Shown: positions 18,992-27,780 of the stretch, one piece after another
Layout of the letters: every line of letters begins with the position of its first letter
Position numbering within the stretch: the first letter of the stretch is position 1
DNA from: Methylobacterium brachiatum
Lineage (GTDB): Bacteria > Pseudomonadota > Alphaproteobacteria > Rhizobiales > Beijerinckiaceae
Assembly (NCBI RefSeq): GCF_020523825.1
Contig: NZ_JAJALK010000006.1
Location: forward strand, 1-64,000
Direction: 5' to 3'
DNA: 64,000 nt
Position numbers and translations under genes: made by a program
Notes under the pieces: model-generated
What the model was told of the DNA's origin: nothing
The model's database searches: none
The model's input: the letters and a program-made list of their open reading frames with translations, nothing else

Positions 18992-19177
18992 ATGTCGTCC
19001 AATCTGCTCGTTCTCGTCGCCTGCGCGGCGGTCGCCGTGGTCCTGGTGTTCGGCCTCGCCAACATGATGCGGGGCGGCAACGCCAACCTTTCGCAGAAGC
19101 TCATGCGGCTGCGGGTGCTGCTGCAATTCGTGGCGATCCTGATCATCATGGGCGTCGTCTGGTGGCGCTCGGCCTGA
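18992..19177 (+). CDS. HIG1-domain twin-transmembrane protein
   Basis: A 61-residue protein made of two membrane helices (LLVLVACAAVAVVLVFGL and LLQFVAILIIMGVVWW) joined by a polar loop NMMRGGNANLSQKLMRLR. This matches bacterial proteins with the hypoxia-induced-protein (HIG1) region; eukaryotic members associate with cytochrome c oxidase. A respiratory role in the inner membrane is therefore a family-based guess. In alphaproteobacteria this gene is often next to the PduO-type cobalamin adenosyltransferase, and that gene lies about 900 bp downstream here. Confidence 0.8.
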   Translation: MSSNLLVLVACAAVAVVLVFGLANMMRGGNANLSQKLMRLRVLLQFVAILIIMGVVWWRSA

Positions 19178-19354
19178 GGGTGGTGCCCCGCGGCGATAAG
19201 TCGGCAACCATCGCGCGCGAGAATGCGCCGGTGTGACCGTGCCGCCGCACCGCCCGCCTTTTGCGGGGGAGCGGGATGAATTGGCCGGTGGCTGGAGCGA
19301 GGCCCGTGCTACGGTCGGTTGAGCCAGACCGACTTGCCTAACCGGCCGAGCCCC

Positions 19355-19981
19355 ATGATTGCCGCCTTCCGTCTCTGCACCGCCAGCCTCATCATCGGTG
19401 CGGCGATCCTGCCGGCCTTCGCGGCCGATGCGCCTCCGCTTCCGGTGGCCTACGCGGCACCGGCCCAGCCGCTCAGCATCGTCTCGGAGGTGCGCATCGG
19501 CGGCTCCGTGCAGGATCCCGGCAGCGCCGAGGGCAAGCTCCCGGGCTTCAGCAAGGCCAACGTCAACGGCGAGATCCTGTTCGCCAAGCCGCAGGTCAGC
19601 GCCGATCCGTTCTGGCAGGCCTTCGTGCCGCGCCCGACGGTGGGCGGCAGCTACAACACCGGCGGCCGGACCAGCTACGCCTATCTCGGCGCCACCTGGA
19701 CCGTCGACCTCTTCCCCGAGACCTTCGGCCGGCGCGTGTTCCTCGACGGCTTCTTCGGCGGCGTCGCCCATAACGGCTATACCGGGCCCAAGGCGCAGAC
19801 GCCCTACGGCTTCAACACCCTGGGCTGCTCGCCGATGTTCCGCGAGGCGGCGGCACTCGGCTACCGCCTGACCGAGCATTGGAGCGTCATGGCGACCGTC
19901 GAGCACATGTCGAATGCCGGGCTCTGCGCGAACAACCGCGGCCTGACCAATTTCGGCGGCAAGATCGGTTACACCTTCTAA
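19355..19981 (+). CDS. PagL-like acyloxyacyl hydrolase / lipid A 3-O-deacylase
   Basis: From the ATG at 19355 it has 208 residues with a clear signal peptide (FRLCTASLIIGAAILPAFAAD) and alternating hydrophobic strands expected of a small outer-membrane barrel ending in the aromatic IGYTF. The PagL signature HxSN is present as EHMSN, giving His184 and Ser186. In Pseudomonas PagL a catalytic Glu follows 12 residues after the Ser; here that position is Thr198 (NRGLTNFGG). Removal of a 3-O acyl chain from lipid A is the family activity, but the missing Glu leaves activity open. The TTG at 19319 is an alternative start without signal-peptide support. Confidence 0.75.
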   Translation: MIAAFRLCTASLIIGAAILPAFAADAPPLPVAYAAPAQPLSIVSEVRIGGSVQDPGSAEGKLPGFSKANVNGEILFAKPQVSADPFWQAFVPRPTVGGSYNTGGRTSYAYLGATWTVDLFPETFGRRVFLDGFFGGVAHNGYTGPKAQTPYGFNTLGCSPMFREAAALGYRLTEHWSVMATVEHMSNAGLCANNRGLTNFGGKIGYTF

Positions 19982-20073
19982 GATAGCGACCGATTGCGCC
20001 GCCAGCGGAAGGGCTCTACGCCCTACCGTTCACGGACCCGCCGGCGTGGCGGCCGTTTCGAGGCGCAGCTCCC

Positions 20074-20646
20074 GTGGTCAAGCTCAACCGGATCTACACA
20101 CGCACCGGCGACAAGGGCACCACCGCGTTGGCGGATGGGCAGCGCCGGTCGAAGGCCGACCTGCGGGTCGACACCTACGGCACGGTCGACGAGACCAATG
20201 CCTGCATCGGCATGGTCCGCCTACATACGGAGGGCGCCCTCGACCGGATGCTCGGGGCGATCCAGAACGACCTGTTCGATCTCGGCGCCGACCTCGCCAC
20301 CCCGCCGAGCCCGGAGCCCCTGCCCTACGAGCCGCTGCGCATCGTCGCCAGCCAGGTCGAGCGGCTGGAGCGCGACATCGACGCCCTGAACGCGACGATC
20401 CCGCCGCTGAAATCCTTCGTCCTGCCCGGCGGGTCCCCGGCCTCCGCGGCGCTCCACCTCGCCCGGACCGTCTGCCGGCGCGCCGAGCGCCTGGCGGTCA
20501 GCCTCGCCGACCGGGAGGACGAGATCGTCTCGCCGGAGGCGATCCAGTACCTGAACCGCCTCTCCGACTTCCTGTTCGTGGCGAGCCGGACCGCGAATGC
20601 CGACGGGGCCGACGACGTGCTCTGGGTGCCGGGCGCCAATCGCTGA
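20074..20646 (+). CDS. pduO: PduO-type ATP:cob(I)alamin adenosyltransferase
   Basis: The 190-residue product transfers adenosyl from ATP to cob(I)alamin, making coenzyme B12 for enzymes such as methylmalonyl-CoA and ethylmalonyl-CoA mutases. Landmarks: the N-terminal TRTGDKGTT phosphate-binding segment, GTVDETNACIG, the FVLPGGSPASAALHLARTVCRRAER block and the C-terminal YLNRLSDFLFVASR. It is the PduO/MMAB type, not CobA or EutT. Methylobacterium extorquens has a MeaD protein of this class serving its ethylmalonyl-CoA pathway, and this could be the counterpart. Start is GTG at 20074. Confidence 0.92.
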   Translation: MVKLNRIYTRTGDKGTTALADGQRRSKADLRVDTYGTVDETNACIGMVRLHTEGALDRMLGAIQNDLFDLGADLATPPSPEPLPYEPLRIVASQVERLERDIDALNATIPPLKSFVLPGGSPASAALHLARTVCRRAERLAVSLADREDEIVSPEAIQYLNRLSDFLFVASRTANADGADDVLWVPGANR

Positions 20647-20725
20647 CCCGAATCGCCGCCCGGTGCGGCGATGAAGACTGCGTGAGCCCGACGAAGCCTT
20701 TCCCAGGACGCTCGACGACGCCGCG

Positions 20726-20755
20726 TTGACAAGGCGGAAATGTGGCCGTTACGGT
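20726..20755 (+). promoter_or_regulatory. Putative promoter of the etfBA genes
   Basis: A perfect -35 box TTGACA (20726-20731) is followed after 18 bp by TACGGT as a modest -10 box. The spacing and position, about 95 bp before the etfB start, fit a sigma-70-type promoter, although the -10 match is only partial. Confidence 0.45.
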
Positions 20756-20851
20756 CCGCCCGCTTTGCGTGCCTGCCCAGCCTGAGCGCCGAACGCGCGA
20801 GGGACCGGCGGGTCCGACGACAAGAATCCCCGGGGAAGGATCGAGACCGCC

Positions 20852-21601
20852 ATGAAGGTGCTGGTGCCCGTCAAGCGGGTGGTGGACTACAACGTCAAGA
20901 TCCGCGTGAAAGCCGATGGCTCCGGGGTCGAGCTCGCCAACGTCAAGATGTCGATGAACCCCTTCGACGAGATCGCCGTCGAGGAGGCGATCCGCTTGAA
21001 GGAGAAGGGCACCGTCACCGAGATCGTGGCCGTCTCGATCGGCCCGCAGCAGGCGCAGGAAACCCTGCGCACCGCGCTCGCCATGGGCGCCGACCGGGCG
21101 ATCCTCGTCAAGACCGACGTGAATTGCGAGCCCCTGGCCGTGGCCAAGCTCCTAAAGGCCGTGGTCGAGAAGGAAACGCCCCAGCTCGTGATCCTGGGCA
21201 AGCAGGCGATCGACGACGATTCCAACCAGACCGGCCAGATGCTGGGCGCATTGCTCGGCTGGCCGCAGGGCACCTTCGCGTACAAGATCGAGCCGGGCGA
21301 CGGCAGCATCGACGTGACCCGCGAGGTCGATGGCGGGCTCCAGACCCTGAGCCTGAAACTGCCGGCGATCGTCACAACCGATCTGCGCCTGAACGAGCCG
21401 CGCTACGCCTCCCTGCCGAACATCATGAAGGCGAAGAAGAAGCCGCTCGAGGAGCTGAGCCCCGAGGGTCTCGGCGTCGACGTGACCCCGCGGCTCAAGG
21501 TGCTCAAGACCTCCGAGCCGCCGGGACGTTCCGCGGGCGTCAAGGTCGGGTCGGCGGCCGAACTCGTGCAGAAGCTCAAGGTCGAAGCCGGCGTCATCTG
21601 A
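20852..21601 (+). CDS. etfB: Electron transfer flavoprotein beta subunit
   Basis: EtfB pairs with EtfA and accepts electrons from acyl-CoA dehydrogenases, passing them to ETF-ubiquinone oxidoreductase. The 249-residue protein shows [19 protein letters not shown] at the start, [21 protein letters not shown], the GADRAILV segment, the AMP-binding [17 protein letters not shown] loop and the signature [16 protein letters not shown]. It precedes etfA by 74 bp on the same strand, the normal etfBA order. Confidence 0.96.
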   Translation: MKVLVPVKRVVDYNVKIRVKADGSGVELANVKMSMNPFDEIAVEEAIRLKEKGTVTEIVAVSIGPQQAQETLRTALAMGADRAILVKTDVNCEPLAVAKLLKAVVEKETPQLVILGKQAIDDDSNQTGQMLGALLGWPQGTFAYKIEPGDGSIDVTREVDGGLQTLSLKLPAIVTTDLRLNEPRYASLPNIMKAKKKPLEELSPEGLGVDVTPRLKVLKTSEPPGRSAGVKVGSAAELVQKLKVEAGVI

Positions 21602-21675
21602 TTCTTTCCTGAGCTGGGCCGCGTTCCCGTCGAGACGGTCGAGCGCGGCCAGCCGCAACCGAGGTTCACGCGCAC

Positions 21676-22629
21676 ATGACGACTCTCCTCTTCGTCGAGC
21701 ACGGCAACGGCCAGATCAAGGACGGCACGCTGAAGGCGCTGACCGCCGCCAAGGCTATCGGCGCGCCGGTCCACGCCCTCGTGCTGGGCAGCGGCTCGAA
21801 GCCGGTGGCCGAGGCGGCGGCCAAGCTCGACGGCGTCGAGAAGGTCCTGAACGCCGAGGACGCGGCCTACGACCACGACCTCGCCGAGCCCGTGGCGGCG
21901 CTGATCGCCTCGATCGCCGGGCCCTACGACATCATCGTCGCCTCGGCCTCGACCACGGGCAAGAACGTCCTGCCGCGTGTGGCCGCCCTGCTCGACGTCG
22001 CGCAGGTCTCGGACATCATCAAGGTCGTGGCGCCGGACACGTTCGAGCGGCCGATCTACGCGGGCAATGCCATCCAGACCGTCCAGATCCCCGCCGGCAA
22101 GACCGTGATCACCGTGCGCACCGCGGCGTTCAAGGCGGCCGAAGAGGGCGGCGCGGCCGCTCCCGTCGAAGCCGTCTCCGCGGCGGCGCCGGAAGCCGGC
22201 GGCTCGACCTTCAAGGGTGAGGAGATCGCCAAGTCCGACCGGCCGGAGCTGGCCTCGGCCCGGATCATCGTCTCGGGCGGCCGTTCGCTCGGTTCCTCGG
22301 AGAAGTTCCACGCCCTGATCGAGCCGCTGGCGGACGTCCTGGGCGCGGCGGTCGGCGCCTCGCGGGCCGCGGTCGATGCCGGCTACGCGCCGAACGACTG
22401 GCAGGTCGGCCAGACCGGCAAGGTCGTGGCGCCCGATCTCTACGTGGCGGTCGGCATCTCCGGGGCGATCCAGCACCTCGCCGGGATGAAGGATTCGAAA
22501 GTCATCGTCGCCATCAACAAGGACGAGGATGCACCGATCTTCCAGGTCGCGGATTACGGCCTGGTCGGAGACCTATTTCAGGTTGTGCCAGATCTGCAGT
22601 CTGAGATCGGGAAGGCGAAGGGCCAGTAA
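21676..22629 (+). CDS. etfA: Electron transfer flavoprotein alpha subunit
   Basis: EtfA carries the FAD of the heterodimer. The 317-residue protein has the N-terminal ETF domain (residues about 1-180, including [16 protein letters not shown]) and the C-terminal FAD-binding domain with [18 protein letters not shown] and the signature [20 protein letters not shown] followed by GAIQHLAGM. It is co-oriented with etfB, and a hairpin lies immediately after its stop. The next gene downstream is a hydroxyacyl-CoA dehydrogenase, fitting a fatty-acyl or short-chain acyl-CoA oxidation context. Confidence 0.96.
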   Translation: MTTLLFVEHGNGQIKDGTLKALTAAKAIGAPVHALVLGSGSKPVAEAAAKLDGVEKVLNAEDAAYDHDLAEPVAALIASIAGPYDIIVASASTTGKNVLPRVAALLDVAQVSDIIKVVAPDTFERPIYAGNAIQTVQIPAGKTVITVRTAAFKAAEEGGAAAPVEAVSAAAPEAGGSTFKGEEIAKSDRPELASARIIVSGGRSLGSSEKFHALIEPLADVLGAAVGASRAAVDAGYAPNDWQVGQTGKVVAPDLYVAVGISGAIQHLAGMKDSKVIVAINKDEDAPIFQVADYGLVGDLFQVVPDLQSEIGKAKGQ

Positions 22630-22630
22630 C

Positions 22631-22671
22631 GACAAGGCTGGCCTGGCCGGGTTCACCGGGCCAGCATTGTC
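22631..22671 (+). terminator. Hairpin directly after etfA
   Basis: Two 13-nt arms (gacaaggctggcc and ggccagcattgtc) pair with one mismatch around a GC-rich loop, starting 2 bp after the etfA stop codon. No T tract follows. It could terminate or stabilise the etfBA message before the next gene, which starts 150 bp downstream. Confidence 0.5.
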
Positions 22672-22821
22672 GCCGCAGGCGTTTCCGCGGGTTCCTTCTG
22701 CGAACAAGAATGGTCTAGAAGTCTGGGACGGCCCGTCTCCGCACGGGCCGCGGCGTTGGCGCAGTCGACCCCCTTCTGGGCAGTCGCGCAGCAACGTCCG
22801 TATGGGGGCACAGGTCGACAG

Positions 22822-23703
22822 ATGGACATGGAGATCAAGCGGGTCGGCATCATCGGCGCGGGCCAGATGGGGAGCGGCATCGCGCAGGTCTGCGCCACCG
22901 CGGGTCTCGATGTGCTGCTGAACGACCGGGACCCGAACCGGCTCGAGAACGGCCTGGCCGCGGTCGATGGCGGCCTGTCGCGGCTGGTTTCGAAGGGCAC
23001 CATCGACGAGACCGAGAGCCAGGCGATCCGGGCCCGGATCAAGCCGGCCCACAGCTTCGCCGATCTCGGCCCGGCCGACCTCGTGATCGAGGCCGCAACC
23101 GAGAATGAGGCGACCAAGCGCGAGATCTTCTCCAGCCTCTGCGCCTCGCTGCGGCCCGACGCGATCGTGGCGACCAACACGTCGTCGATCTCGATCACCC
23201 GGCTCGCTGCGGCGACCGACCGGCCGGAGCGGTTCATCGGCATCCACTTCATGAATCCGGTGCCGGTGATGCAGCTCGTCGAGCTGATCCGCGGCATCGC
23301 CACCGAGGATTCGACCTACGAATCGGCCAAGGCGTTCATCGCCAAGCTCGGCAAGATCTCGACGATGTCGGAGGATTTCCCGGCCTTCATCGTCAACCGC
23401 ATCCTGCTGCCGATGATCAACGAGGCGATTTACACGCTCTACGAGGGCGTCGGATCGGTCGAGTCGATCGACACCGCCATGAAGCTCGGCGCGAACCACC
23501 CGATGGGCCCGCTTCAGCTCGCCGACTTCATCGGCCTGGATACCTGCCTGTCGGTGATGCAGGTGCTCTACGAGGGGCTCGCCGATTCGAAGTACCGGCC
23601 CTGCCCGCTTCTCGTGAAGTATGTCGAGGCCGGCTGGCTCGGCCGGAAGGCCAAGCGCGGCTTCTACGATTATCGCGGGCCGACGCCGATCCCGACGCGC
23701 TGA
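22822..23703 (+). CDS. hbd: 3-hydroxybutyryl-CoA dehydrogenase
   Basis: A 293-residue NAD(P)-dependent 3-hydroxyacyl-CoA dehydrogenase interconverting acetoacetyl-CoA and 3-hydroxybutyryl-CoA. The N-terminal Rossmann domain shows GIIGAGQMGSGIAQ and IEAATENEATKREIF; the catalytic region shows NTSSISIT and HFMNPVPVMQLVE with His142; FPAFIVNRILLPMINEA and GANHPMGPLQLADFIGLD mark the C-terminal domain. It lacks a hydratase domain, so it is the single-function Hbd/PaaH form. Two in-frame ATGs (22822 and 22828) are equally possible. Downstream of etfBA on the same strand, it may share their physiology. Confidence 0.92.
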   Translation: MDMEIKRVGIIGAGQMGSGIAQVCATAGLDVLLNDRDPNRLENGLAAVDGGLSRLVSKGTIDETESQAIRARIKPAHSFADLGPADLVIEAATENEATKREIFSSLCASLRPDAIVATNTSSISITRLAAATDRPERFIGIHFMNPVPVMQLVELIRGIATEDSTYESAKAFIAKLGKISTMSEDFPAFIVNRILLPMINEAIYTLYEGVGSVESIDTAMKLGANHPMGPLQLADFIGLDTCLSVMQVLYEGLADSKYRPCPLLVKYVEAGWLGRKAKRGFYDYRGPTPIPTR

Positions 23704-23760
23704 GGCGCCGGCATCGATCGTCAGGCGGGACGGCGCCGGGCGCCGCCCCTCATCACCCCC

Positions 23761-24066
23761 TCACTTCGCGGTGCCGCCATTCGCGTTCGGCTGGGCCGGC
23801 TGCGGATAGGACGGGTTGCCGCCCGGGACCGCGCTGCTGTTCGACGGCGTCGCGCCGCCGGACTGGCCGTTGACCGAGCCGGTCACTTCGCGCCGCGACG
23901 CGTCCTGGCTCTGGCTGGCGTAATCCTTCGGCGAGTTGGCGCCGTTCCAGGTCAGCAAGCCCACGGTCGCGATCGCCAGGAGGACGAGACTGGCGACCAG
24001 GACCCACAGCACGGGCTTGCCGCGCTCACCCTGCCGGCTCTCCTGCTGATTGAGTTTCTCGGCCAT
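23761..24066 (-). CDS. Single-pass membrane protein, hypothetical
   Basis: The 101-residue protein has a charged N-terminus (MAEKLNQQESRQGERGK), one membrane helix (VLWVLVASLVLLAIATVGLLTW) and a 55-residue polar tail rich in Ser, Gly, Asn, Gln and Pro that should face the periplasm. No domain is recognised. Such short anchored proteins with disordered tails are common and mostly unstudied. It converges on the hydroxyacyl-CoA dehydrogenase gene and is upstream-independent. Function unknown. Confidence 0.6.
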   Translation of the reverse strand: MAEKLNQQESRQGERGKPVLWVLVASLVLLAIATVGLLTWNGANSPKDYASQSQDASRREVTGSVNGQSGGATPSNSSAVPGGNPSYPQPAQPNANGGTAK

Positions 24067-24164
24067 ATCCAGTTCCTCCCGCTCGACCGCGGCGCGCGCG
24101 ACACGATTTCGTTACCGGCCGCCAACGCGGCGCCGTCGAAGCGGGTTCCTGCCGATCGCGCCGG

Positions 24165-25178
24165 TCAACGACCGGTGGTGAGCAGGATCTTGCCGAGATG
24201 GGCGCTCGACTCCATCAATGCATGAGCCTTCTGGGCCTGCTCGAGAGGGAATGTGGCGTGGGTGACGGACCGGATCCGTCCGGCCTCGAGCTCCGGCCAG
24301 ACATCCCTGCGCAGCCCGTCGGCGATCGCGGCTTTGTCGGCCTTCGGGCGGGGCCGCAGGGTCGAGCCCGTGAAGGTCAGGCGGTTGCGCATGATCGGGG
24401 TGATGTTCAGGCCGTCGACCTTGTACCCGCCCATCAGGGCGATCATCACCAGCCGGCCGTCGGGGGCCAGGGACTTGAGATTGCGGGCGAGGTAGCTCGC
24501 GCCGATCATGTCGAGGATCACGTCGACGCCGCGTCCGTCGGTGAGGCGCTTGATCTCCTCGGCGAAGTCCGCCTGCTTGTAGTCGATCGCCGCCTCGGCC
24601 CCGAGCTCTTCGCAGAACCGGCACTTCTCGGCCGAGCCCGCCGTGGCGAGGACCCGGGCGCCGACATGCTTGGCGATCTGGATCGCGGTGGCGCCGATGC
24701 CGCTCGACCCGCCATGCACCAGGAAGCTCTCGCCCCTGGCGAGCCGACCGCGCTGCACGACGTTGGAATAGACCGTGAAGAAGGTCTCCGGCAGACCGGC
24801 CGCGTCGACCAGCGACAAGGCCTTCGGGCGCGGCAGGCAATGGGACGCCTCGGCCACCGCGAATTCGGCGTAGCCGCCGCTGATCACCAGGGCGCAGACC
24901 TCCTCGCCGACCGTAAGAGCGTCGACGCCCTCGCCGAGCGCGGCGACGCGGCCGGCGACTTCGAGGCCCGGGATCTCGGTGGCGCCGGGCGGCGGCGGGT
25001 ACAGGCCGGCGCGCTGCATCACATCCGGGCGGTTCACGCCGGCGGCGACCACCTCGATCAGCACCTCTCCCGGCCCGGGGCTCGGCAGCGGCGCCGTCTC
25101 GACGGCGATTACCTCCGGCCCGCCCGGTCCCGTGAAATGGATCCGGCGCATGGTCTCGGGCAGGGCAGTGCTGGCCAT
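24165..25178 (-). CDS. NAD(P)H-quinone oxidoreductase, PIG3/QOR type
   Basis: A 337-residue zinc-free medium-chain dehydrogenase/reductase. The N-terminal GroES-like domain shows VKVAAAGVNRPDVMQR-like EVVAAGVNRPDVMQRAGLYP and IPGLEVAGRVAALGEGV; the Rossmann domain has VHGGSSGIGATAIQIAKHVGARV, and VDVILDMIGASYLARNLKSL follows, as in the TP53I3/PIG3 branch of quinone oxidoreductases. No catalytic or structural zinc cysteines are present. It probably reduces quinones or similar electrophiles with NADPH. The ATG at 25178 is preceded by GAGG; the upstream in-frame codon gives an unconserved extension. Confidence 0.88.
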   Translation of the reverse strand: MASTALPETMRRIHFTGPGGPEVIAVETAPLPSPGPGEVLIEVVAAGVNRPDVMQRAGLYPPPPGATEIPGLEVAGRVAALGEGVDALTVGEEVCALVISGGYAEFAVAEASHCLPRPKALSLVDAAGLPETFFTVYSNVVQRGRLARGESFLVHGGSSGIGATAIQIAKHVGARVLATAGSAEKCRFCEELGAEAAIDYKQADFAEEIKRLTDGRGVDVILDMIGASYLARNLKSLAPDGRLVMIALMGGYKVDGLNITPIMRNRLTFTGSTLRPRPKADKAAIADGLRRDVWPELEAGRIRSVTHATFPLEQAQKAHALMESSAHLGKILLTTGR

Positions 25179-25286
25179 CGAAGCATCCTCAACGCGTGCG
25201 AATTCCAGGCCGGGCCCGGAGGCGCGGTCCGGCTGTACTTGCGGCAATGGGGGCGCTTGGCAAGCACGCGCCCCCGGAGCGTGAGC

Positions 25287-26528
25287 CTAGCGCGCCGCCG
25301 CCTTGACGGACGGGGGCAGCACGATCTTGCCCTGGGCGAGGCTCGTCGGCCAGATCGCGACCTGCTTGCCGTCCTGCCACTGCGCCATCAGGCCGGTGAC
25401 GAAGCCCGGCCCGTATTTGATCGAGTGGGTGAACGGTTCGTCCTTGCCGTAGAATTGGGTGCGGCCGACCGTGCCGACCCAGTCGGTCTTCTCCAAGGCG
25501 TCGACCAGCTTGTCGGCCTCGGTGCTACCGGCGCGCTTCACCGCGTCGGCGGTGTAGTAGACCTGATCGTAGGCCATGTAGCCGGCATAGGACGGATCGC
25601 TGCCGAAGCGCTTCTTGAACGCCTCGCTGAAGGCGAGCGACTTGTCGGTGATCGCGGCGCCCGGCACCGCGATGCTCTGGAAGATGACGCCCTGGGTCGC
25701 CCCATTGGTGTTGGCCCAGAAGGTCGAGGAGGTCGCCTGCGAGTTCATGCCGGTCATGGCCAGTGGCACCTGCTGGTTGCGCCATTGCACGGTGGGCTGC
25801 ACGCCGACATGCGAGATGCCGGTGACGATCAGGTCGGGCTTGGCCGCCTCGATCTTCTTGTAGATCGGGGTGAAGTCGCCCGTATCCGGCGAGAACCGGA
25901 TGTGGTCGACGACCTTCACGCCGATCTCGGGCAGGCATTTCTCGTAACCGGCATCCAGCGGGCGGGTCCAGGCGGCGTCCTCGCTCATGATCGCCGCCGT
26001 CTTCACCTTCATCAGGTCGAGCAGCATGTCCTTGGTCGAGTCGCAGATCGACTGCGCCAACGCTGCGGAGGTGAGGTATCCGTGGAAGGTGTACTTGTTG
26101 CGAGCGTAATCCTTATGGACCGCGAGGCTGATCTCGTTGGAGGCCGCGCCCGGTGTGATCATCGGGGTCTTGAGCCGGGCCGACCACGGCATCAGGGCCA
26201 GCACGACCTCGGAGATGTAGCTGGCGATGACGACGTGGACCTTGTCCTCCGAGACCGCGCGCTGGAACGCCCGGACGGCGTCGGAGGCCGAGCTCTTGTC
26301 GTCGTAGGAGACCACCTGGATCTGGCGGCCGTCGATGCCGCCCTTGGCGTTGATCTCGTCGGCGGCGAGCTGGACCGCCTGCGGGATCGAGGCACCGACC
26401 ACCGACTGCGCCTCGGCGATCACCCCGATCCGGATCGGGTCGGCCGCCCGCGCCTCACCCGCGGCCAAGAGTCCGGCGGCCGCCAGCAGGGCCAGAGCCC
26501 GGCTCGTCACGCTGCGATCCATCGCCAT
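25287..26528 (-). CDS. Branched-chain amino acid-type ABC substrate-binding protein
   Basis: A 413-residue periplasmic binding protein of the Leu/Ile/Val-binding type (type 1 fold). A signal peptide (VTSRALALLAAAGLLAAGEARA) is followed by PIRIGVIAEAQSVVGASIPQAVQLAADEINAKGGIDGRQIQVVSYDD, split by the usual turns; SEDAAWTRPLDAGYEKCLPE and GFVTGLMAQWQDGKQV are other typical segments. No permease or ATPase gene adjoins it, so the partner transporter must lie elsewhere. The ligand is unknown (amino acid, amide or aromatic acid are all known for the family). The ATG at 26528 has a strong GGAGGAGG site. Confidence 0.88.
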   Translation of the reverse strand: MAMDRSVTSRALALLAAAGLLAAGEARAADPIRIGVIAEAQSVVGASIPQAVQLAADEINAKGGIDGRQIQVVSYDDKSSASDAVRAFQRAVSEDKVHVVIASYISEVVLALMPWSARLKTPMITPGAASNEISLAVHKDYARNKYTFHGYLTSAALAQSICDSTKDMLLDLMKVKTAAIMSEDAAWTRPLDAGYEKCLPEIGVKVVDHIRFSPDTGDFTPIYKKIEAAKPDLIVTGISHVGVQPTVQWRNQQVPLAMTGMNSQATSSTFWANTNGATQGVIFQSIAVPGAAITDKSLAFSEAFKKRFGSDPSYAGYMAYDQVYYTADAVKRAGSTEADKLVDALEKTDWVGTVGRTQFYGKDEPFTHSIKYGPGFVTGLMAQWQDGKQVAIWPTSLAQGKIVLPPSVKAAAR

Positions 26529-26691
26529 GCTGTTTCCTCCTCCGGGCCGTGCGGCTTGTGGCGTCGCATCGGGGGTCGGACGATTTTTGTAGCATTCGTC
26601 GAGGTGAATACAATGTGCATCCGGCCGGAACGAGTAACACCGGCCGGAACGGCGATCGTCCTCTGCGGGCGACCGCGCCGGGAGCGCGGAC

Positions 26692-27327
26692 CTACCGGGT
26701 GCCGTACATCCGGTCGCCAGCATCCCCGAGTCCGGGCACGATGTAGCCGTGGTCGTTCAGGTGGCTGTCGATGGCGGCCGTCCAGACCGGGACATCCGGA
26801 TGCGCGGCCTGGAACTTGGCGAGCCCTTCCGGGGCCGCCAGCAGACAGACGAAGCGCAGGTCCGAGGCGCCCCGGGCCTTCAGCAGGTTAAGAGCCGCGA
26901 TGGCGGAATTCGCGGTGGCAAGCATCGGATCGAGCACCAGCACGGTCCGGTCGGCGAGATCGGACGGCGCCTTGAAGTAGTACTCGACCGCCTCGAGCGT
27001 GTCCGGGTCGCGGTACAGCCCGATATGGGCGACCCGCGCCGAGGGGACGAGCGACAGCATCCCGTCGAGAAAACCGATCCCGGCCCGCAGAATCGGAGCG
27101 AAGACCAGTTTCTTGCCCTGGATCTGCCGCCCCTCCATCGGCTGGATCGGCGTCTCGATGGTGACGGGCTCCAGCGGCAGGTCCCGCGTGACCTCGTAGG
27201 CCAGCAACATGCCGATTTCATTCAGCAGCTGGCGAAAACCCTTCGTCGACCGGTCCTTGTCCCGGAGATAGGTGAGCTTGTGCTGCACCAGAGGGTGATC
27301 GACCACCGTGACCCGACCCGTCGGCAT
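26692..27327 (-). CDS. upp: Uracil phosphoribosyltransferase
   Basis: This enzyme makes UMP from uracil and PRPP in pyrimidine salvage. The 211-residue product shows [15 protein letters not shown] at the start, [45 protein letters not shown] (the PRPP loop, where most homologues read ATGNS or ATGGS), and the uracil-binding [25 protein letters not shown]. The ATG at 27327 has a GGAGGG ribosome site about 8 bp upstream; the ATG at 27342 overlaps that site and is less likely. Confidence 0.95.
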   Translation of the reverse strand: MPTGRVTVVDHPLVQHKLTYLRDKDRSTKGFRQLLNEIGMLLAYEVTRDLPLEPVTIETPIQPMEGRQIQGKKLVFAPILRAGIGFLDGMLSLVPSARVAHIGLYRDPDTLEAVEYYFKAPSDLADRTVLVLDPMLATANSAIAALNLLKARGASDLRFVCLLAAPEGLAKFQAAHPDVPVWTAAIDSHLNDHGYIVPGLGDAGDRMYGTR

Positions 27328-27780
27328 CGCACATCCCTCCATTCCGCCGGGGCAGGAATGCCGGAGCGTGCACCGAGGTGCAACGTCGAGCGGCGCGAAT
27401 ATGCATATTCGGGCCGCGACGATGCGGCGGGTCCGCCCGGTTCAGGTATTGTGCGCAAGTCGTGCGGTGGCGAGTTCGTACTACTTTGCGGCGAGCGCCC
27501 GCCACGGCATGTCAAAAATATTTTCTCCTTCGTCTCGGAAGGTCCAATCGAATTTGATTGAGCGAAGCGTAAGGATATTTCGAACCCGAGAAACACAATT
27601 TTCGAATACGACCCTCAATGCCATAGAATGCAATAAAATAACCATTCACATCTAATATTAGCAGAGCGGATAAATTTCTCGTCAGGCCGCGGATTAAACA
27701 GGACTCACCTCCGCCAAGGTCTTTCCAAAGAGAACCACGGGCTGCTAGCTGGCGCCGTCCCCGTGAACTCGGTCACAGCC
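27328..27780. other. AT-rich intergenic region upstream of a chemoreceptor
   Basis: About 450 bp between divergent upp and chemoreceptor genes. The part from about 27500 to 27710 is clearly AT-rich compared with the genome, with several A/T runs, and probably holds regulatory sites for the chemoreceptor. No gene or structured RNA is recognisable. Confidence 0.55.

Noticed and set aside
27666..27673. GCGGATAA upstream of the second chemoreceptor, resembling a sigma-28 -10 box
   Set aside because: No matching -35 box lies at the required 15-16 bp spacing, and many alphaproteobacteria lack FliA, so a flagellar sigma-28 promoter is not supported.
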